This document shows positions 19,954 through 29,333 of a DNA stretch of 64,000 nt, one piece after another. Each line of letters starts with the position of its first letter. Position 1 is the first letter of the stretch. The stretch spans positions 682,001 through 746,000 of the forward strand of contig NZ_ASJD01000001.1 of assembly GCF_000691165.1 (NCBI RefSeq). The letters are read 5' to 3'. The translations under genes were made by a program, and so were the position numbers. The notes beneath the pieces were generated by a model. The model had not been told where the DNA came from and did no database searches. It saw only the letters and a list, made by a program, of their open reading frames with translations. The DNA comes from Bacillus safensis FO-36b. GTDB taxonomy: Bacteria; Bacillota; Bacilli; Bacillales; Bacillaceae.

Positions 19954-20439
19954 ATGAAAAAAATAGTCTGGATTATTTCATCTGTAGTGGCTCTCGTTCT
20001 GCTTATTGGCATCATCAGCTTTACGTGGATTTATCAAATTGCCATGGGGCAAAGAGAACAAGGGCATGAAGCAGCGATCGAACGAGCAAAAGAACAAGCA
20101 AACATCGTACAAGTGGAGCAAGTGGAAACCTTTGTCGGGAAAGAAAAACAATTTATTGTTGAAGGGAAAAACAAGCAGAATGAAACGACCTACGTTTGGG
20201 TTCCTGCCAGCAAAAAAGAAAAAGTAATCGCAAAAAAAGCAAAAGAAGGTATTACCTCGAATCAAGCAGTACAAGCCGTTCAAAAGGAGAACACGGTCTC
20301 TAAGCTAAAAGAAGTCAAATTAGCGAGAGAAGGTGACGTACTCCTTTGGGAAGTGACATACTTAAATGAGAACAATCAATATAGCTTCAGCTATGTCGAC
20401 TTCTCGACAGGACACGTGGAAAAAAATTTAACACCGTAG
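19954..20439 (+). CDS. ypmB: Membrane-anchored PepSY-like protein YpmB
   Basis: A 161-aa protein with one N-terminal membrane segment (about residues 4-28) and an extracytoplasmic part with two PepSY/DUF5590-like repeats (the second ending VLLWEVTYLNENNQYSFSYV). It may bind peptides or inhibit a protease at the cell surface; the role is unproven. In B. subtilis aspB follows this gene, but here asnS follows directly. Confidence 0.85.
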   Translation: MKKIVWIISSVVALVLLIGIISFTWIYQIAMGQREQGHEAAIERAKEQANIVQVEQVETFVGKEKQFIVEGKNKQNETTYVWVPASKKEKVIAKKAKEGITSNQAVQAVQKENTVSKLKEVKLAREGDVLLWEVTYLNENNQYSFSYVDFSTGHVEKNLTP

Positions 20440-20455
20440 TTTCTCCTGTCTTGCG

Positions 20456-20485
20456 TTGACCATGCTGATTTAGAACGGTTATAAT
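20456..20485 (+). promoter_or_regulatory. SigA-type promoter for asnS
   Basis: TTGACC at 20456-20461 and a perfect TATAAT at 20480-20485, spacer 18 bp. The start of asnS is about 65 bp downstream; no T-box signature is seen in the leader. Confidence 0.75.
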
Positions 20486-20550
20486 AAAATGTATGAAAAA
20501 AGATTCACACCTGTCTAAAGGTGAGTTTCTTTCTGGCTTTGGAGGGAATT

Positions 20551-21846
20551 ATGTTGAAAACAACGATTAATCAAGTGTTCAAACACGTCGATCAAGAAGT
20601 AACCATCGGCGCATGGATTGCCAATAAACGTTCAAGCGGAAAAATTGCATTTTTGCAGCTGCGTGACGGGACAGGCTTTATTCAAGGAGTCGTAGTAAAA
20701 GCAGAAGTGGAAGAGGAAGTCTTTAAGCTTGCGAAATCAGTCACTCAAGAAACATCTGTCTATGTAACAGGTCAAGTGACAAAAGATGAGCGTTCACCGC
20801 TAGGTTTTGAATTGCAAGTGAAATCCATTGAAGTGATTCATGAAGCGACAGATTATCCAATTACACCAAAAGAGCATGGAACAGAATTCTTAATGGATCA
20901 CCGTCATTTATGGCTTCGTTCTAAAAAACAGCATGCCATTATGAAAATCCGTAACGAAATTATTCGTGCTACATATGAATACTTCCATCAAGAAGGTTTC
21001 GTGAAAGTAGATCCGCCAATTTTAACAGGAAGTGCACCTGAAGGCACAACGGAACTGTTTGCTACGAAATATTTTGATGAAGATGCATACCTTTCTCAAA
21101 GTGGCCAGCTTTACATGGAAGCTGCAGCAATGGCACTCGGAAAAGTATTCTCATTTGGCCCAACATTTAGAGCTGAAAAATCTAAAACGAAACGTCATTT
21201 AATTGAGTTTTGGATGATCGAGCCGGAGATGGCTTTTGTCGAATTCAATGAAAACCTTGAGTATCAAGAAAATTATGTGTCTCATGTTGTTCAAAGTGTA
21301 CTTGAAAACTGTAAAGTGGAGCTGCATACACTAGGCCGTGATACAGCGAAATTAGAAAACATCAAAGCACCATTCCCGCGCATCACTTACGATGAAGCGA
21401 TTAAATTCTTGCAGGAAAAAGGATTTGATGATATTGAATGGGGAGATGACTTCGGAGCGCCTCACGAAACAGCGATCGCCGAAAGCTATGATAAACCAGT
21501 GTTTATCACTCATTACCCAACATCATTAAAACCGTTTTATATGCAGCCAGCACCGGATCGTGAAGATGTTGTCCTTTGTGCAGACTTGATTGCACCAGAA
21601 GGCTACGGAGAGATTATTGGCGGTTCTGAGCGTGTTCATGATTTAGAGCTTCTTGAAGCAAGATTGAAAGAACATGGGCTTGATCAGGAAACTTACAAAT
21701 GGTATACAGAATTAAGACAATATGGTTCTGTGCCGCATTCAGGTTTTGGTCTTGGACTTGAACGTACAGTTGCTTGGATTAGCGGAGCGCCGCATGTGCG
21801 TGAAACCATTCCTTTCCCAAGATTATTAAACCGTTTATACCCTTAA
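20551..21846 (+). CDS. asnS: Asparaginyl-tRNA synthetase
   Basis: A 431-aa class IIb synthetase with an N-terminal OB-fold anticodon-binding domain ([21 protein letters not shown]) and a class II core. Motif 2 is visible in [19 protein letters not shown] and motif 3 in [12 protein letters not shown]. Either the ATG at 20551 or the adjacent TTG at 20554 (eight bases after GGAGG) could be the start, the latter giving 430 aa as in B. subtilis. It has its own promoter and terminator. Confidence 0.97.
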   Translation: MLKTTINQVFKHVDQEVTIGAWIANKRSSGKIAFLQLRDGTGFIQGVVVKAEVEEEVFKLAKSVTQETSVYVTGQVTKDERSPLGFELQVKSIEVIHEATDYPITPKEHGTEFLMDHRHLWLRSKKQHAIMKIRNEIIRATYEYFHQEGFVKVDPPILTGSAPEGTTELFATKYFDEDAYLSQSGQLYMEAAAMALGKVFSFGPTFRAEKSKTKRHLIEFWMIEPEMAFVEFNENLEYQENYVSHVVQSVLENCKVELHTLGRDTAKLENIKAPFPRITYDEAIKFLQEKGFDDIEWGDDFGAPHETAIAESYDKPVFITHYPTSLKPFYMQPAPDREDVVLCADLIAPEGYGEIIGGSERVHDLELLEARLKEHGLDQETYKWYTELRQYGSVPHSGFGLGLERTVAWISGAPHVRETIPFPRLLNRLYP

Positions 21847-21852
21847 GACGTG

Positions 21853-21880
21853 AAAGCCTCCATTTGTTGGAGGCTTTTTC
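21853..21880 (+). terminator. Intrinsic terminator after asnS
   Basis: AAAGCCTCC and GGAGGCTTT form a 9-bp stem with a 7-nt loop and a T5 tail. Confidence 0.85.
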
Positions 21881-21915
21881 AAACGTCTTTTTAGAGGGGC
21901 ACGTGAAATAAAACG

Positions 21916-21924
21916 TGATATACT
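21916..21924 (+). promoter_or_regulatory. Extended -10 promoter before dnaD
   Basis: TGATATACT again shows TG before the -10 hexamer TATACT (21919-21924), 21 bp before the dnaD ATG. The -35 region is poor. Confidence 0.45.
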
Positions 21925-21945
21925 TAAAATGAAGAGGTGTATCCG

Positions 21946-22650
21946 ATGAATAGACAGCAATTTATTAATATGCAGCAAATGGGGTCGACAAGTTTGCCTA
22001 ATTTGCTGATTGCTCATTATGAGCAGTTAGGACTGAATGAATCACAGATGATGGTGATGCTTAAAATTAAAATGAATGAAGAACAAGGCGTTTTCTTCCA
22101 AACATTTGAAGAACTTTCTCAAGGCATGACCATTTCAGCGGAAGAGTGTGCGTATATGGTTCAGCATCTCATTCAAAAAGGATTTATCTCGATTCAGCCA
22201 TTTGAAGACAGGTCTGGTATTCAGCATGACCGCTATTCAGTAGAACCTTTATGGGGCGTGCTGTATGACTTTTTAGAAGCAAAACAGGCGAAAGAAGCGC
22301 AAAAACATCATGTGCAGGCTGAAAAATCTTTATATGCTTTATTTGAAGATGAATTCGGCAGACCGCTGTCTCCTCTTGAAGGAGAAACACTTTCGATCTG
22401 GATGGATCAAGACCATCATGATACTGAGATGATTCGGCTGGCGCTAAGAGAAGCCGTTTTATCAGGGAAATTAAATTTCCGTTATATTGATCGAATTTTA
22501 TTTGAGTGGAAAAAGAAAGGGCTGAAAACAGCGGAAGAAGCAAAAGAGCATAGCCAGCATTTCCGTTCTCAGCAGAAAACGCCGCCTTCAAAAGAAGAGA
22601 CGTCCACTTATAAACGACAAGTTCCTTTTTATAATTGGCTGGAACAATAA
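21946..22650 (+). CDS. dnaD: DNA replication initiation and remodelling protein DnaD
   Basis: A 234-aa primosome protein that acts with DnaB and DnaI to load helicase at oriC and at restart sites. An N-terminal winged-helix DDBH1 domain (about residues 10-110) is followed by the DDBH2 domain (LFEDEFGRPLSPLE to YIDRILFEWKKKGLKT) and the conserved tail VPFYNWLEQ. The ATG at 21946 follows AGAGGTG; an in-frame GTG at 21937 is part of that site. It is followed by nth, a usual Firmicute pairing. Confidence 0.95.
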   Translation: MNRQQFINMQQMGSTSLPNLLIAHYEQLGLNESQMMVMLKIKMNEEQGVFFQTFEELSQGMTISAEECAYMVQHLIQKGFISIQPFEDRSGIQHDRYSVEPLWGVLYDFLEAKQAKEAQKHHVQAEKSLYALFEDEFGRPLSPLEGETLSIWMDQDHHDTEMIRLALREAVLSGKLNFRYIDRILFEWKKKGLKTAEEAKEHSQHFRSQQKTPPSKEETSTYKRQVPFYNWLEQ

Positions 22651-22667
22651 CCAATAAAGGAGAAGGC

Positions 22668-23330
22668 ATGTTAACAAAAAAACAAATCAATGAGTGTTTA
22701 GATATTATAGGAGATATGTTTCCAGAGGCTGAGTGTGAGCTTGTTCATGACAATCCATTTGAGCTTGTGATTGCTGTTGCACTCTCTGCTCAATGTACAG
22801 ACGTGCTTGTAAACAAGGTCACCAAAACACTTTTTCAAAAATATAAAACACCAGAAGACTATTTAAGTGTACCGCTTGAAGAACTGCAGCAAGATATTCG
22901 CTCGATTGGTCTTTATCGAAATAAGGCTAAAAACATTCAAAAGTTGAGCAAAATGCTGATTGAAGAATATGGCGGTGAAGTACCAAAGGACCGGGATGAG
23001 CTTGTTAAGCTTCCTGGGGTTGGCCGGAAAACAGCAAATGTCGTCGTTTCAGTCGCTTTTGGTGTACCGGCAATAGCAGTAGATACACACGTAGAACGAG
23101 TCAGCAAGCGTCTAGGCATCTGCCGCTGGAAAGATTCTGTGCTTGAAGTAGAGCAAACCTTGATGAAAAAGGTGCCAAAAGAAGATTGGTCTGTGACGCA
23201 TCACCGCCTGATCTTTTTTGGGAGATATCATTGTAAGGCGCAGCGGCCGCAGTGCGAATCGTGTCCGCTTCTTGATATGTGCAGAGAAGGGCAGAAGAGG
23301 CTGAAAAAAGGATTGGTGAAGCTGGCATGA
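22668..23330 (+). CDS. nth: Endonuclease III (DNA glycosylase/AP lyase)
   Basis: A 220-aa base-excision repair enzyme for oxidised pyrimidines. The helix-hairpin-helix LPGVGRKTANVV holds the catalytic Lys, VDTHVERV holds the catalytic Asp, and the C-terminal C-x6-C-x2-C-x5-C (CKAQRPQCESCPLLDMC) binds a 4Fe-4S cluster. I chose the ATG at 22668 after AAAGGAGAAGG. The stop codon overlaps the start of ypoC. Confidence 0.96.
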   Translation: MLTKKQINECLDIIGDMFPEAECELVHDNPFELVIAVALSAQCTDVLVNKVTKTLFQKYKTPEDYLSVPLEELQQDIRSIGLYRNKAKNIQKLSKMLIEEYGGEVPKDRDELVKLPGVGRKTANVVVSVAFGVPAIAVDTHVERVSKRLGICRWKDSVLEVEQTLMKKVPKEDWSVTHHRLIFFGRYHCKAQRPQCESCPLLDMCREGQKRLKKGLVKLA

Positions 23331-23836
23331 GCGGGGCAGCTGTTTTCACCTCATATGTCGAAAAGCTAAAAGAAAAAAAGGTAGAGATTAAAGGTGATCG
23401 AGTAGATATACTGAGGGCCAATCCGCTCGCATATGATCTATCTTCAGAACCTTTAACAGACGAGCTTCCATGGCAGGAAACGGAAGAATTTGTTCCTGTG
23501 ATGTTTGAGCTGTGGGACGAATTAAAAGAAAAAATGCTTCCTCGTTTCCAAACAAGAAAATCCCGCTGTGAAGAAGATGATATGCTGCAAGGAATCGTCA
23601 GTATGATTGCGATGTTTTACTGGATCAAAGGGGAGAGTGTCCAAACGTTTGAATGGGAACATATCAAGCAAGAGACATTTCCTGTTGCTCCGATTAATTG
23701 GACGGAACGTTTAGAGTTCATTTTGCTAAAACCAACTCAATATCACTGCTTTATTCAATTGGACGAGCTATACACGGAATTAAAAAAGCAGTATGGAAAA
23801 TATGAAGCACTAAAAAAAATCAGACAGCAGCGTTAA
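23327..23836 (+). CDS. ypoC: YpoC family protein
   Basis: A 169-aa protein starting in the ATGA overlap with nth. It is rich in charged and aromatic residues, with LPWQETEEFVPVMFELW in the middle; no catalytic motif is seen. Position, overlap and length correspond to B. subtilis ypoC, of unknown function. It converges with ponA across a shared terminator. Confidence 0.82.
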   Translation: MSGAAVFTSYVEKLKEKKVEIKGDRVDILRANPLAYDLSSEPLTDELPWQETEEFVPVMFELWDELKEKMLPRFQTRKSRCEEDDMLQGIVSMIAMFYWIKGESVQTFEWEHIKQETFPVAPINWTERLEFILLKPTQYHCFIQLDELYTELKKQYGKYEALKKIRQQR

Positions 23837-23870
23837 AAAAAGCACTTGCCATAGGAGGCAAGTGCTTTTT
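23836..23870. terminator. Bidirectional terminator between ypoC and ponA
   Basis: AAAAAGCACTTGCC and GGCAAGTGCTTTTT form a 14-bp stem with a 6-nt loop; A and T tracts on both sides allow termination in both directions. Confidence 0.9.
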
Positions 23871-23872
23871 CA

Positions 23873-26578
23873 TTATTCATCTTCTTTTCGAGAAGTAGCA
23901 TTTGATTGCGAATTGGAACTTTGAGAGTTGGCTTTCTCATCATCTTTCTTTTTATCTTTATTATCAGTTTGCGAGTTGCTGTTCCCATTTGTACTGTCTG
24001 AGCCATTTTCTGAAGAACCATTATTTCCGTTTTCTGTATTTCCACCTTGGTCCTGATCCTTATCTTGATCTTTTTTGTCATCAGGCTTTTGCTCATCAGT
24101 GCCAGGGGGCTGATTTTTGTTATCGTCTGTTTGGTCTGTCTGTTCGTCGTCAGGTTGCTGCGGTTCTTCTTCTTTATTCTCATCATCCGCTTTTTCTTCC
24201 TCATCTGCGTCATCCTTAATGGTGAGGAAGGTAGAAGCCGCTTTACTCGTGACATCATCTACAGTGGCTGTCACTTGGAATTTATAAGTGGAGCCAGGCT
24301 TCACATCAGAGATGACCGCTTCTTTAGCAGAGCTGTTTTGAATCTCTTTATAGCCGCCATTATCAACCGCTTGCTTGACATTAAATGTAGCATCAGCGTC
24401 GTCAGAATAGCCCCAAGTCAGTGTGATGGATTTTTTCTCTTCATCATACACCGCTTTTAAGTCATAAGGCTTATCGGCTTCTTTTTTCTCAAAAGTGTCA
24501 GACACTTTTGTTGGAACCGTACCTTTTACAAAGTATTCTGTTGTCTTCTTGTCACTTGGTGTATTCGGTCCGGCTAATTTTGCAGGATCGGATCCTTTTT
24601 CAACCGTAGCTTCAACGACACTGTCTGGTTTTTCAAATGAGCCGCTTCCATCATCAATTTGAGAAATCAATCGCTGGAAGACAATTTTGGCAACACGCTG
24701 CTCGTTTTCATTCAGCCATACTTTGCCGTCTGCATCTTTTGAATTACCGATTCCCGTCCAAACGGCTGCTGTGTATTGCGGAGTATAACCGACAAACCAC
24801 GAATCTTTTGCACCGCCAGAAGGGATATTGTGTGTCTTAATATCTTTTTCTATAAAGTTCGTTGTACCTGTTTTACCAGCTACTTGAACGTTCGGTACTT
24901 GTGCAAGTGTACCAGTTCCAGATTGGACAGCAGTTTTCAGCATATCTGTGATCATAAATGCTGTATAATCACTCATTGCTGCTTTTGAGTCCGGCGTAAG
25001 GTCAAGTTTTGTCCCGTCATTAAATTCAACAGACGTGACAGCATGCGGTTCGTTATAGTATCCGTTATTACCGAATGCACTAAATGCTCCAGCCATCTTA
25101 AGGGAGGAGACACCATCGTCAAATCCACCGATTGAGTAGGACTCTGGAATGTCAGAAGGTAAGTCCATACCTAAGTTATTAGCGAATTGAACGGCATTGT
25201 CTGTACCAGCTTCTTGGAAAGCTTTTAGGGCAGGAATGTTACGTGATTGTGCCAAAGCACTTCTCATCGACATTTTCCCTAAGTGTCTTCTGTCAAAGTT
25301 ATTAATCGGCGTACCGTTTGAGTACGTATACGGTGCATCATCAATTTGCTGATATGTTGACCATTTTTTGTTTTCAATGACTGGGCCGTAATCTAAGATC
25401 GGTTTGATTGTGGAGCCTGGCTGGCGTTTTGCATCCGTCGCATAGTTAAAGCCGCCGGCTGGTACATCACGTCCACCGCCAATGGCGCGAATTTCACCAT
25501 TTTTCGTATCAAGCAGGGTGACACCCGCCTGCATCCCTTTCGTAAATCCAACTGAATCTCCATTAATGATATCATTTAGGTGATCCTGGGCTTTTCGATC
25601 AAGTGATGTATAGATTTTTAATCCGTCAGTTGACGCATCCACTTTGGCTTTTTTCTGTACTTCTTCCATCACTTCTTCAATGTAGGCAGAGTACTTACTA
25701 GAGTTTTGGCTCTTATATTTACTAGCTGAAACAACTGTCTTGCTGACAGGGGTTGCTTTTGCAGCGTCATAGTCTTTTTCTGAAATGTAGCCTTGTTTTT
25801 TCATAAGGCTTAAAACGATATTACGGCGTTTTTCCGCTGCCTCGGGATGTTTCACCGGGTTATAGGCAGAAGGACTCTGCGGCATACCTGCAAGTGTAGC
25901 AGCCTGTGCAACGGTTAGTTTATTTAAATCTGTGACTCCGAAAAATTGTTCAGCTGCTTTCCCAACACCATAAGCATAAGGAGAGAAGAAAATACGGTTT
26001 AAATACATTTCTAAAATTTCATCTTTAGAGTATTTTTGCTCAAGCTGAATCGAGAGCCATACTTCCTGTACTTTCCGTTTTAACGTCTTTTGATTGCTTA
26101 GGAGGGAGTTTTTCACAACCTGCTGTGTAATGGTACTTCCGCCTTCAGCACCAAAGCCGTCCTCAACGTTTGCGACAAGGGCACCGCCGATACGGATTGG
26201 ATCAATCCCGTGGTGCTTATAAAAACGTGCATCTTCAGTCGCAATAAACGCGTCTTTTACCACATCGGGTATATCTTTTATCGAGACATACGTTCTTTTT
26301 TCTGCACCAACTTCTGCAAACACTTTCTTGTCTTTATCATAAAGCTTTGAAGAGTATGGTGTTTTAAGCTTACTATCATCAATAGAAGGAGCGCTTGATG
26401 CAAAAACGGCAAAAGTTGTGATTCCGGCAACTAAACAAAGTAGACCGATCACGAGTAAAGATAAAAATATTTTTTTAAATAGACCTGCTTTCTTTTTGCC
26501 TTTTTTGTTATTTTGCTTCTTATTGTTTTCTTGACTTGCTTTACGTCGCTGTTCACGACTTGTAAATTGATCAGACAT
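23873..26578 (-). CDS. ponA: Penicillin-binding protein 1 (class A, PBP1)
   Basis: A protein of about 901 aa: cytoplasmic basic N-terminus, one membrane helix (about 35-58), a GT51 glycosyltransferase domain with ATEDARFYKHHGID and EGGSTITQQ, and a transpeptidase domain with QPGSTIKP (active Ser), SRN and GKTGTTNF. An FN3-like domain and a low-complexity tail rich in D, N, K, Q and S follow. It builds septal and sidewall peptidoglycan. The start could be the ATG at 26578 or the GTG just before it. It is downstream of recU. Confidence 0.96.
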   Translation of the reverse strand: MSDQFTSREQRRKASQENNKKQNNKKGKKKAGLFKKIFLSLLVIGLLCLVAGITTFAVFASSAPSIDDSKLKTPYSSKLYDKDKKVFAEVGAEKRTYVSIKDIPDVVKDAFIATEDARFYKHHGIDPIRIGGALVANVEDGFGAEGGSTITQQVVKNSLLSNQKTLKRKVQEVWLSIQLEQKYSKDEILEMYLNRIFFSPYAYGVGKAAEQFFGVTDLNKLTVAQAATLAGMPQSPSAYNPVKHPEAAEKRRNIVLSLMKKQGYISEKDYDAAKATPVSKTVVSASKYKSQNSSKYSAYIEEVMEEVQKKAKVDASTDGLKIYTSLDRKAQDHLNDIINGDSVGFTKGMQAGVTLLDTKNGEIRAIGGGRDVPAGGFNYATDAKRQPGSTIKPILDYGPVIENKKWSTYQQIDDAPYTYSNGTPINNFDRRHLGKMSMRSALAQSRNIPALKAFQEAGTDNAVQFANNLGMDLPSDIPESYSIGGFDDGVSSLKMAGAFSAFGNNGYYNEPHAVTSVEFNDGTKLDLTPDSKAAMSDYTAFMITDMLKTAVQSGTGTLAQVPNVQVAGKTGTTNFIEKDIKTHNIPSGGAKDSWFVGYTPQYTAAVWTGIGNSKDADGKVWLNENEQRVAKIVFQRLISQIDDGSGSFEKPDSVVEATVEKGSDPAKLAGPNTPSDKKTTEYFVKGTVPTKVSDTFEKKEADKPYDLKAVYDEEKKSITLTWGYSDDADATFNVKQAVDNGGYKEIQNSSAKEAVISDVKPGSTYKFQVTATVDDVTSKAASTFLTIKDDADEEEKADDENKEEEPQQPDDEQTDQTDDNKNQPPGTDEQKPDDKKDQDKDQDQGGNTENGNNGSSENGSDSTNGNSNSQTDNKDKKKDDEKANSQSSNSQSNATSRKEDE

Positions 26579-26597
26579 CACATCTCAACCTTTCGTG

Positions 26598-27233
26598 TTA
26601 AACCTTTTTCGAACGTAATTGCTGCTTGCTTTCATCCGAAAAATGAAGTGTCTCCACTACTTTAATATAATCAATTCTTGGCGAATATCCAAGTGTCATT
26701 ATGTGGCCAGCTTCCATTAATTCGTCTTTGCTAATGGATTTACGGCCGTTTTTTTTCTGCCGTTCCCAGAAGAAAAAGAGATCTGAAGCGGGCAAATAAT
26801 AAACGGAGCCAAAAGCGGATATAATAACGAAACAAATACCGCCTTGCTTTTCAACCTGTTTCATATGCTCAATTTGATGGTCGTGGAAATTTTTGAGCGG
26901 AAACGAGGTAGTGCTTTTGGTTTCCTTTGCTTCAAAATCGATATAGCGGCCTTTGTAAACCCCGTTATAGTCTGTTGTGGATGATTGTTTAAAATAGGCT
27001 TCTTTAATGACAGCAGCACTTCTTTTTGGATAATCCACATTCACAATTTGAACTGGGGTAGGCTTTTTATGAATGACTGCGATCCCGTTGACCAAATAAT
27101 ATTGGTTTGTTTCATTTAAATCAGCCTCAAGCGTCATCCCGCGGTTACTATAAGAGGATTCGCCGCTGATTCTTTTTTTTGTCCCAATTTGTTGTATGGG
27201 CTGATACGATTTTCCGTTTGGATACCGAATCAT
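26598..27233 (-). CDS. recU: Holliday junction resolvase RecU
   Basis: A 211-aa resolvase of the RecU family that cleaves Holliday junctions and modulates RecA. Conserved segments are [10 protein letters not shown], the nuclease core [20 protein letters not shown] (catalytic Asp and Glu) and [14 protein letters not shown]. The ATG at 27233 follows AAGGAGG; the preceding TTG is also possible. It forms an operon with ponA, 19 bases apart, as in other Bacillus species. Confidence 0.95.
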   Translation of the reverse strand: MIRYPNGKSYQPIQQIGTKKRISGESSYSNRGMTLEADLNETNQYYLVNGIAVIHKKPTPVQIVNVDYPKRSAAVIKEAYFKQSSTTDYNGVYKGRYIDFEAKETKSTTSFPLKNFHDHQIEHMKQVEKQGGICFVIISAFGSVYYLPASDLFFFWERQKKNGRKSISKDELMEAGHIMTLGYSPRIDYIKVVETLHFSDESKQQLRSKKV

Positions 27234-27279
27234 CAAGTTTCAGCCTCCTTTTAATGCATTTTGTATTGGAGAGATCACC

Positions 27280-28236
27280 ATGTTGTCCCAAGAAGAGCAT
27301 ATCATCACTCAGCAAATTTTGCGTGAAACGAAAGCAAAAAATAAAGACAACCTGACGAGGACAAATGCCTACAAGCGCTTTTATGACCGGCATCCAGAGA
27401 TGAAATGGTCGCTGCTCGCTTCCTTTGTCTCGAGAAATGCTGGGTGGTCCATGACGGATTTAAAAGGCGAGCTCTTCCATCCAGGTTTAACGGATCAGCA
27501 GGGGCACCTTTTTTTCACAGCATATGAAAGAGCGAATTGGCTGATCTTTTCGGATGCTTACCCTCAGCTTCTTTTGTACGAATGGTCTAAGCGATGCAGT
27601 AAACCTTTGTTTCATCTGCTTCCTTATTTCTCCGTGTCTCGGTTTATGAGCGCTGAGTGGGAACGCTTCTGGCTAAAGCGTGACACAGAGCGTCTGCTTT
27701 ATGCACTCATCATAAATGAACAATATACTATACAATCTCCTATTATACAAAATCCTCTTCTGAAAAAGAATGTTTTTCACTCGATTCAATATCTTTTCAG
27801 CGAGTGGGGACATTTCCAAACCGTTGTTTTTCCAACGGTGGACGGGCATTTGTACGGCTTAACCATACGGAAGTTTTCCAATGTAAAGGATCGCATTATA
27901 TTAGGTAAAAAATTAGCGAAACTATTATTTCGAGCCGATTTGTTTTCGGATTTTTATCATTTTTTGCATACCGTTCCGCATACGGGGTCTCGGTTTGATT
28001 TTGAACCTTTTTTAGGGATCGCTAGAAGGTCAACACCTTTTCTTCGGACGGTTTATCCGGTGATGACACATTCATTAGACGATCAAAGGGAAGATTGGTT
28101 TCAAAAGAAATTGAGTCCATCTTTATTTGAGGCAGAGCCGCTGCCAAAGCAGATTGAGCTGACCGACTGGTATTTTCATAAAAAAAGACAGCTTCGTTTT
28201 CTTTTCTCATTAGAGCACTATTTTTTGCATAAATAA
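27280..28236 (+). CDS. yppC: DUF2515 family protein YppC
   Basis: A 318-aa protein divergent from recU. It is rich in aromatic and basic residues (for example RFYDRHPEMKWSLLASFVSRN near residue 33) and has no recognised catalytic motif or clear signal peptide. Position and length correspond to B. subtilis yppC, a DUF2515 protein of unknown function. Confidence 0.85.
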   Translation: MLSQEEHIITQQILRETKAKNKDNLTRTNAYKRFYDRHPEMKWSLLASFVSRNAGWSMTDLKGELFHPGLTDQQGHLFFTAYERANWLIFSDAYPQLLLYEWSKRCSKPLFHLLPYFSVSRFMSAEWERFWLKRDTERLLYALIINEQYTIQSPIIQNPLLKKNVFHSIQYLFSEWGHFQTVVFPTVDGHLYGLTIRKFSNVKDRIILGKKLAKLLFRADLFSDFYHFLHTVPHTGSRFDFEPFLGIARRSTPFLRTVYPVMTHSLDDQREDWFQKKLSPSLFEAEPLPKQIELTDWYFHKKRQLRFLFSLEHYFLHK

Positions 28237-28260
28237 AAAGCAGGGGGTGCCTGCTTTTTT
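28236..28260. terminator. Terminator between yppC and sspM
   Basis: AAAAGCAGG and CCTGCTTTTT form a 9-bp stem with a 5-nt loop and a T6 run. It lies directly against the 3' end of the convergent sspM gene and probably serves both. Confidence 0.8.
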
Positions 28261-28364
28261 TACGTAGATGGACGATTAGGACCGCCGAGCTTTTTATCCA
28301 GCTGATCTGGACTGTTTTCTTTCCCTTTTGGCTTTTGCTCTTTTGGTGCTGGCTGCTTTTTCAT
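28260..28364 (-). CDS. sspM: Small acid-soluble spore protein M
   Basis: A 34-aa basic, hydrophilic protein that begins MKKQPAP and ends with DKKLGGPNRPST, the C-terminal signature I recall for B. subtilis SspM, which has the same length. The ribosome binding site AAAGGAGGT lies seven bases before the ATG. SspM is a minor spore-core protein made in the forespore. It is too short for routine gene finding. Confidence 0.9.
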   Translation of the reverse strand: MKKQPAPKEQKPKGKENSPDQLDKKLGGPNRPST

Positions 28365-28386
28365 GAAATCTACCTCCTTTTGTCTT

Positions 28387-28416
28387 TAGAATTTACACAA
28401 TCGGACGCAATCATAC
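28387..28416 (-). promoter_or_regulatory. SigG-type promoter for sspM
   Basis: On the minus strand GTATG (28416-28412) and AATTCTA (28393-28387) are 18 bp apart, close to the SigG consensus (GHATR, 18 bp, CATWHTA; one mismatch). This fits forespore expression of sspM. Confidence 0.55.
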
Positions 28417-28558
28417 AAAGAAGGACAAGCATCTGTCGAAAAGGAAGAAATAGCGCTTATCTACACTTAGATTGGCGATTTGCTTCTAGTTTTGTCATGT
28501 GTGAAGGAGGGTGAGAAAGAAAAGAGAATGTAACGAGAGACGATAAAGGAGGAATCTG

Positions 28559-28795
28559 ATGATGAGCGAATTTGTATCAAAAGAATCCATTATGCAGTTG
28601 TTAGAGGAAATCGAGCGAAAAATTGATGCGGTAGAGGAAGAGCTGTCTCTTGCTGTGAAGCAGACGAAACGTGCAGCGATAGAAGAGCAAGAACAAATCA
28701 TTGACCGGCTTGAATCAGAAGTAAAGGACTGTGAAGTGAAGCTTCATGCAGCCGAGTATAAACTGGCAGCAAGACCGGCATATCACGCCGGATAG
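28559..28795 (+). CDS. yppD: Small coiled-coil protein, YppD-like
   Basis: A 78-aa, strongly charged helical protein with heptad-like spacing (LLEEIERKIDAVEEEL, then IIDRLESEVKDCEVKL). The ribosome binding site AAAGGAGG lies six bases before the first of two ATG codons. The symbol rests on position between yppC and yppE in B. subtilis order. Function is unknown. Confidence 0.75.
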   Translation: MMSEFVSKESIMQLLEEIERKIDAVEEELSLAVKQTKRAAIEEQEQIIDRLESEVKDCEVKLHAAEYKLAARPAYHAG

Positions 28796-28853
28796 CCTTT
28801 CTATTTGAGCAATAGGTAAACGTTTGATAGGATGGTTCATAGAGGTGAACACT

Positions 28854-29225
28854 TTGGATAATCAAACATTACTTGAACATACACAAAACTTGAGAATATG
28901 GATCGAAGAAGCGTATGAGCAGTACCAAAAGGGAAAGGCTGAAGAGGAGTACCCATCGTATGATTTTTATACGGATATTCAGCCGGCCGTTGTTACATTT
29001 GATCAGAAAATGGAGGAGTGGCTCACCGCTGCCATCTCGTTTATTGAGCAGGCCAAACCTAGATATTTACACCAAGAACAGCTTGAAGCCGTAAAAGAAA
29101 ATGGAAAAGAGGTTGTCCTGCAATCTTATTTTGGTAAACAGCACGCACCCCGTGTAAAAAATTTAGTTGAGTCAGTGGTTTACACTCTGAACCTTTTAAT
29201 AGAAGAAATCAAAAAGCGCAGCTAA
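28854..29225 (+). CDS. yppE: YppE family protein
   Basis: A 123-aa all-helical protein (DUF1798/YppE family), the same length as B. subtilis YppE. The start is the TTG at 28854, preceded by AGAGGTG at 28841-28847; the longer open frame from 28824 lacks a ribosome binding site. Conserved PRYLHQEQLEAVKEN and VLQSYF segments are visible. The function is unknown. Confidence 0.85.
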   Translation: MDNQTLLEHTQNLRIWIEEAYEQYQKGKAEEEYPSYDFYTDIQPAVVTFDQKMEEWLTAAISFIEQAKPRYLHQEQLEAVKENGKEVVLQSYFGKQHAPRVKNLVESVVYTLNLLIEEIKKRS

Positions 29226-29246
29226 AGACATGATGCTGCGTTTTTC
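29211..29246 (+). terminator. Intrinsic terminator after yppE
   Basis: CGCAGC (29217-29222) and GCTGCG (29235-29240) pair across a 12-nt loop and are followed by TTTTTC; the stem overlaps the yppE stop codon. Confidence 0.7.
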
Positions 29247-29263
29247 TTATGGCTTCTTTAGGC

Positions 29264-29290
29264 ACATCTTCTGCTCTTGGTCATAATATA
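29264..29290 (+). promoter_or_regulatory. Possible SigK promoter for yppG
   Basis: AC at 29264-29265, 16 bp, then CATAATATA at 29282-29290 agrees with the SigK consensus (AC, 16-17 bp, CATANNNTA). It lies 43 bp before the yppG start and would place yppG in the mother cell. Confidence 0.4.
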
Positions 29291-29333
29291 TGAGTGTCAT
29301 CAATATGTGTTGAGAGCGAGAGGAGCGAGATAG

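Noticed and set aside
22184..22690. A 168-aa minus-strand ORF across dnaD and the start of nth
   Set aside because: It is antisense to a well-supported gene, has biased shadow composition and no ribosome binding site. Similar antisense frames (for example 758-1207, 54912-55310) were rejected for the same reason.
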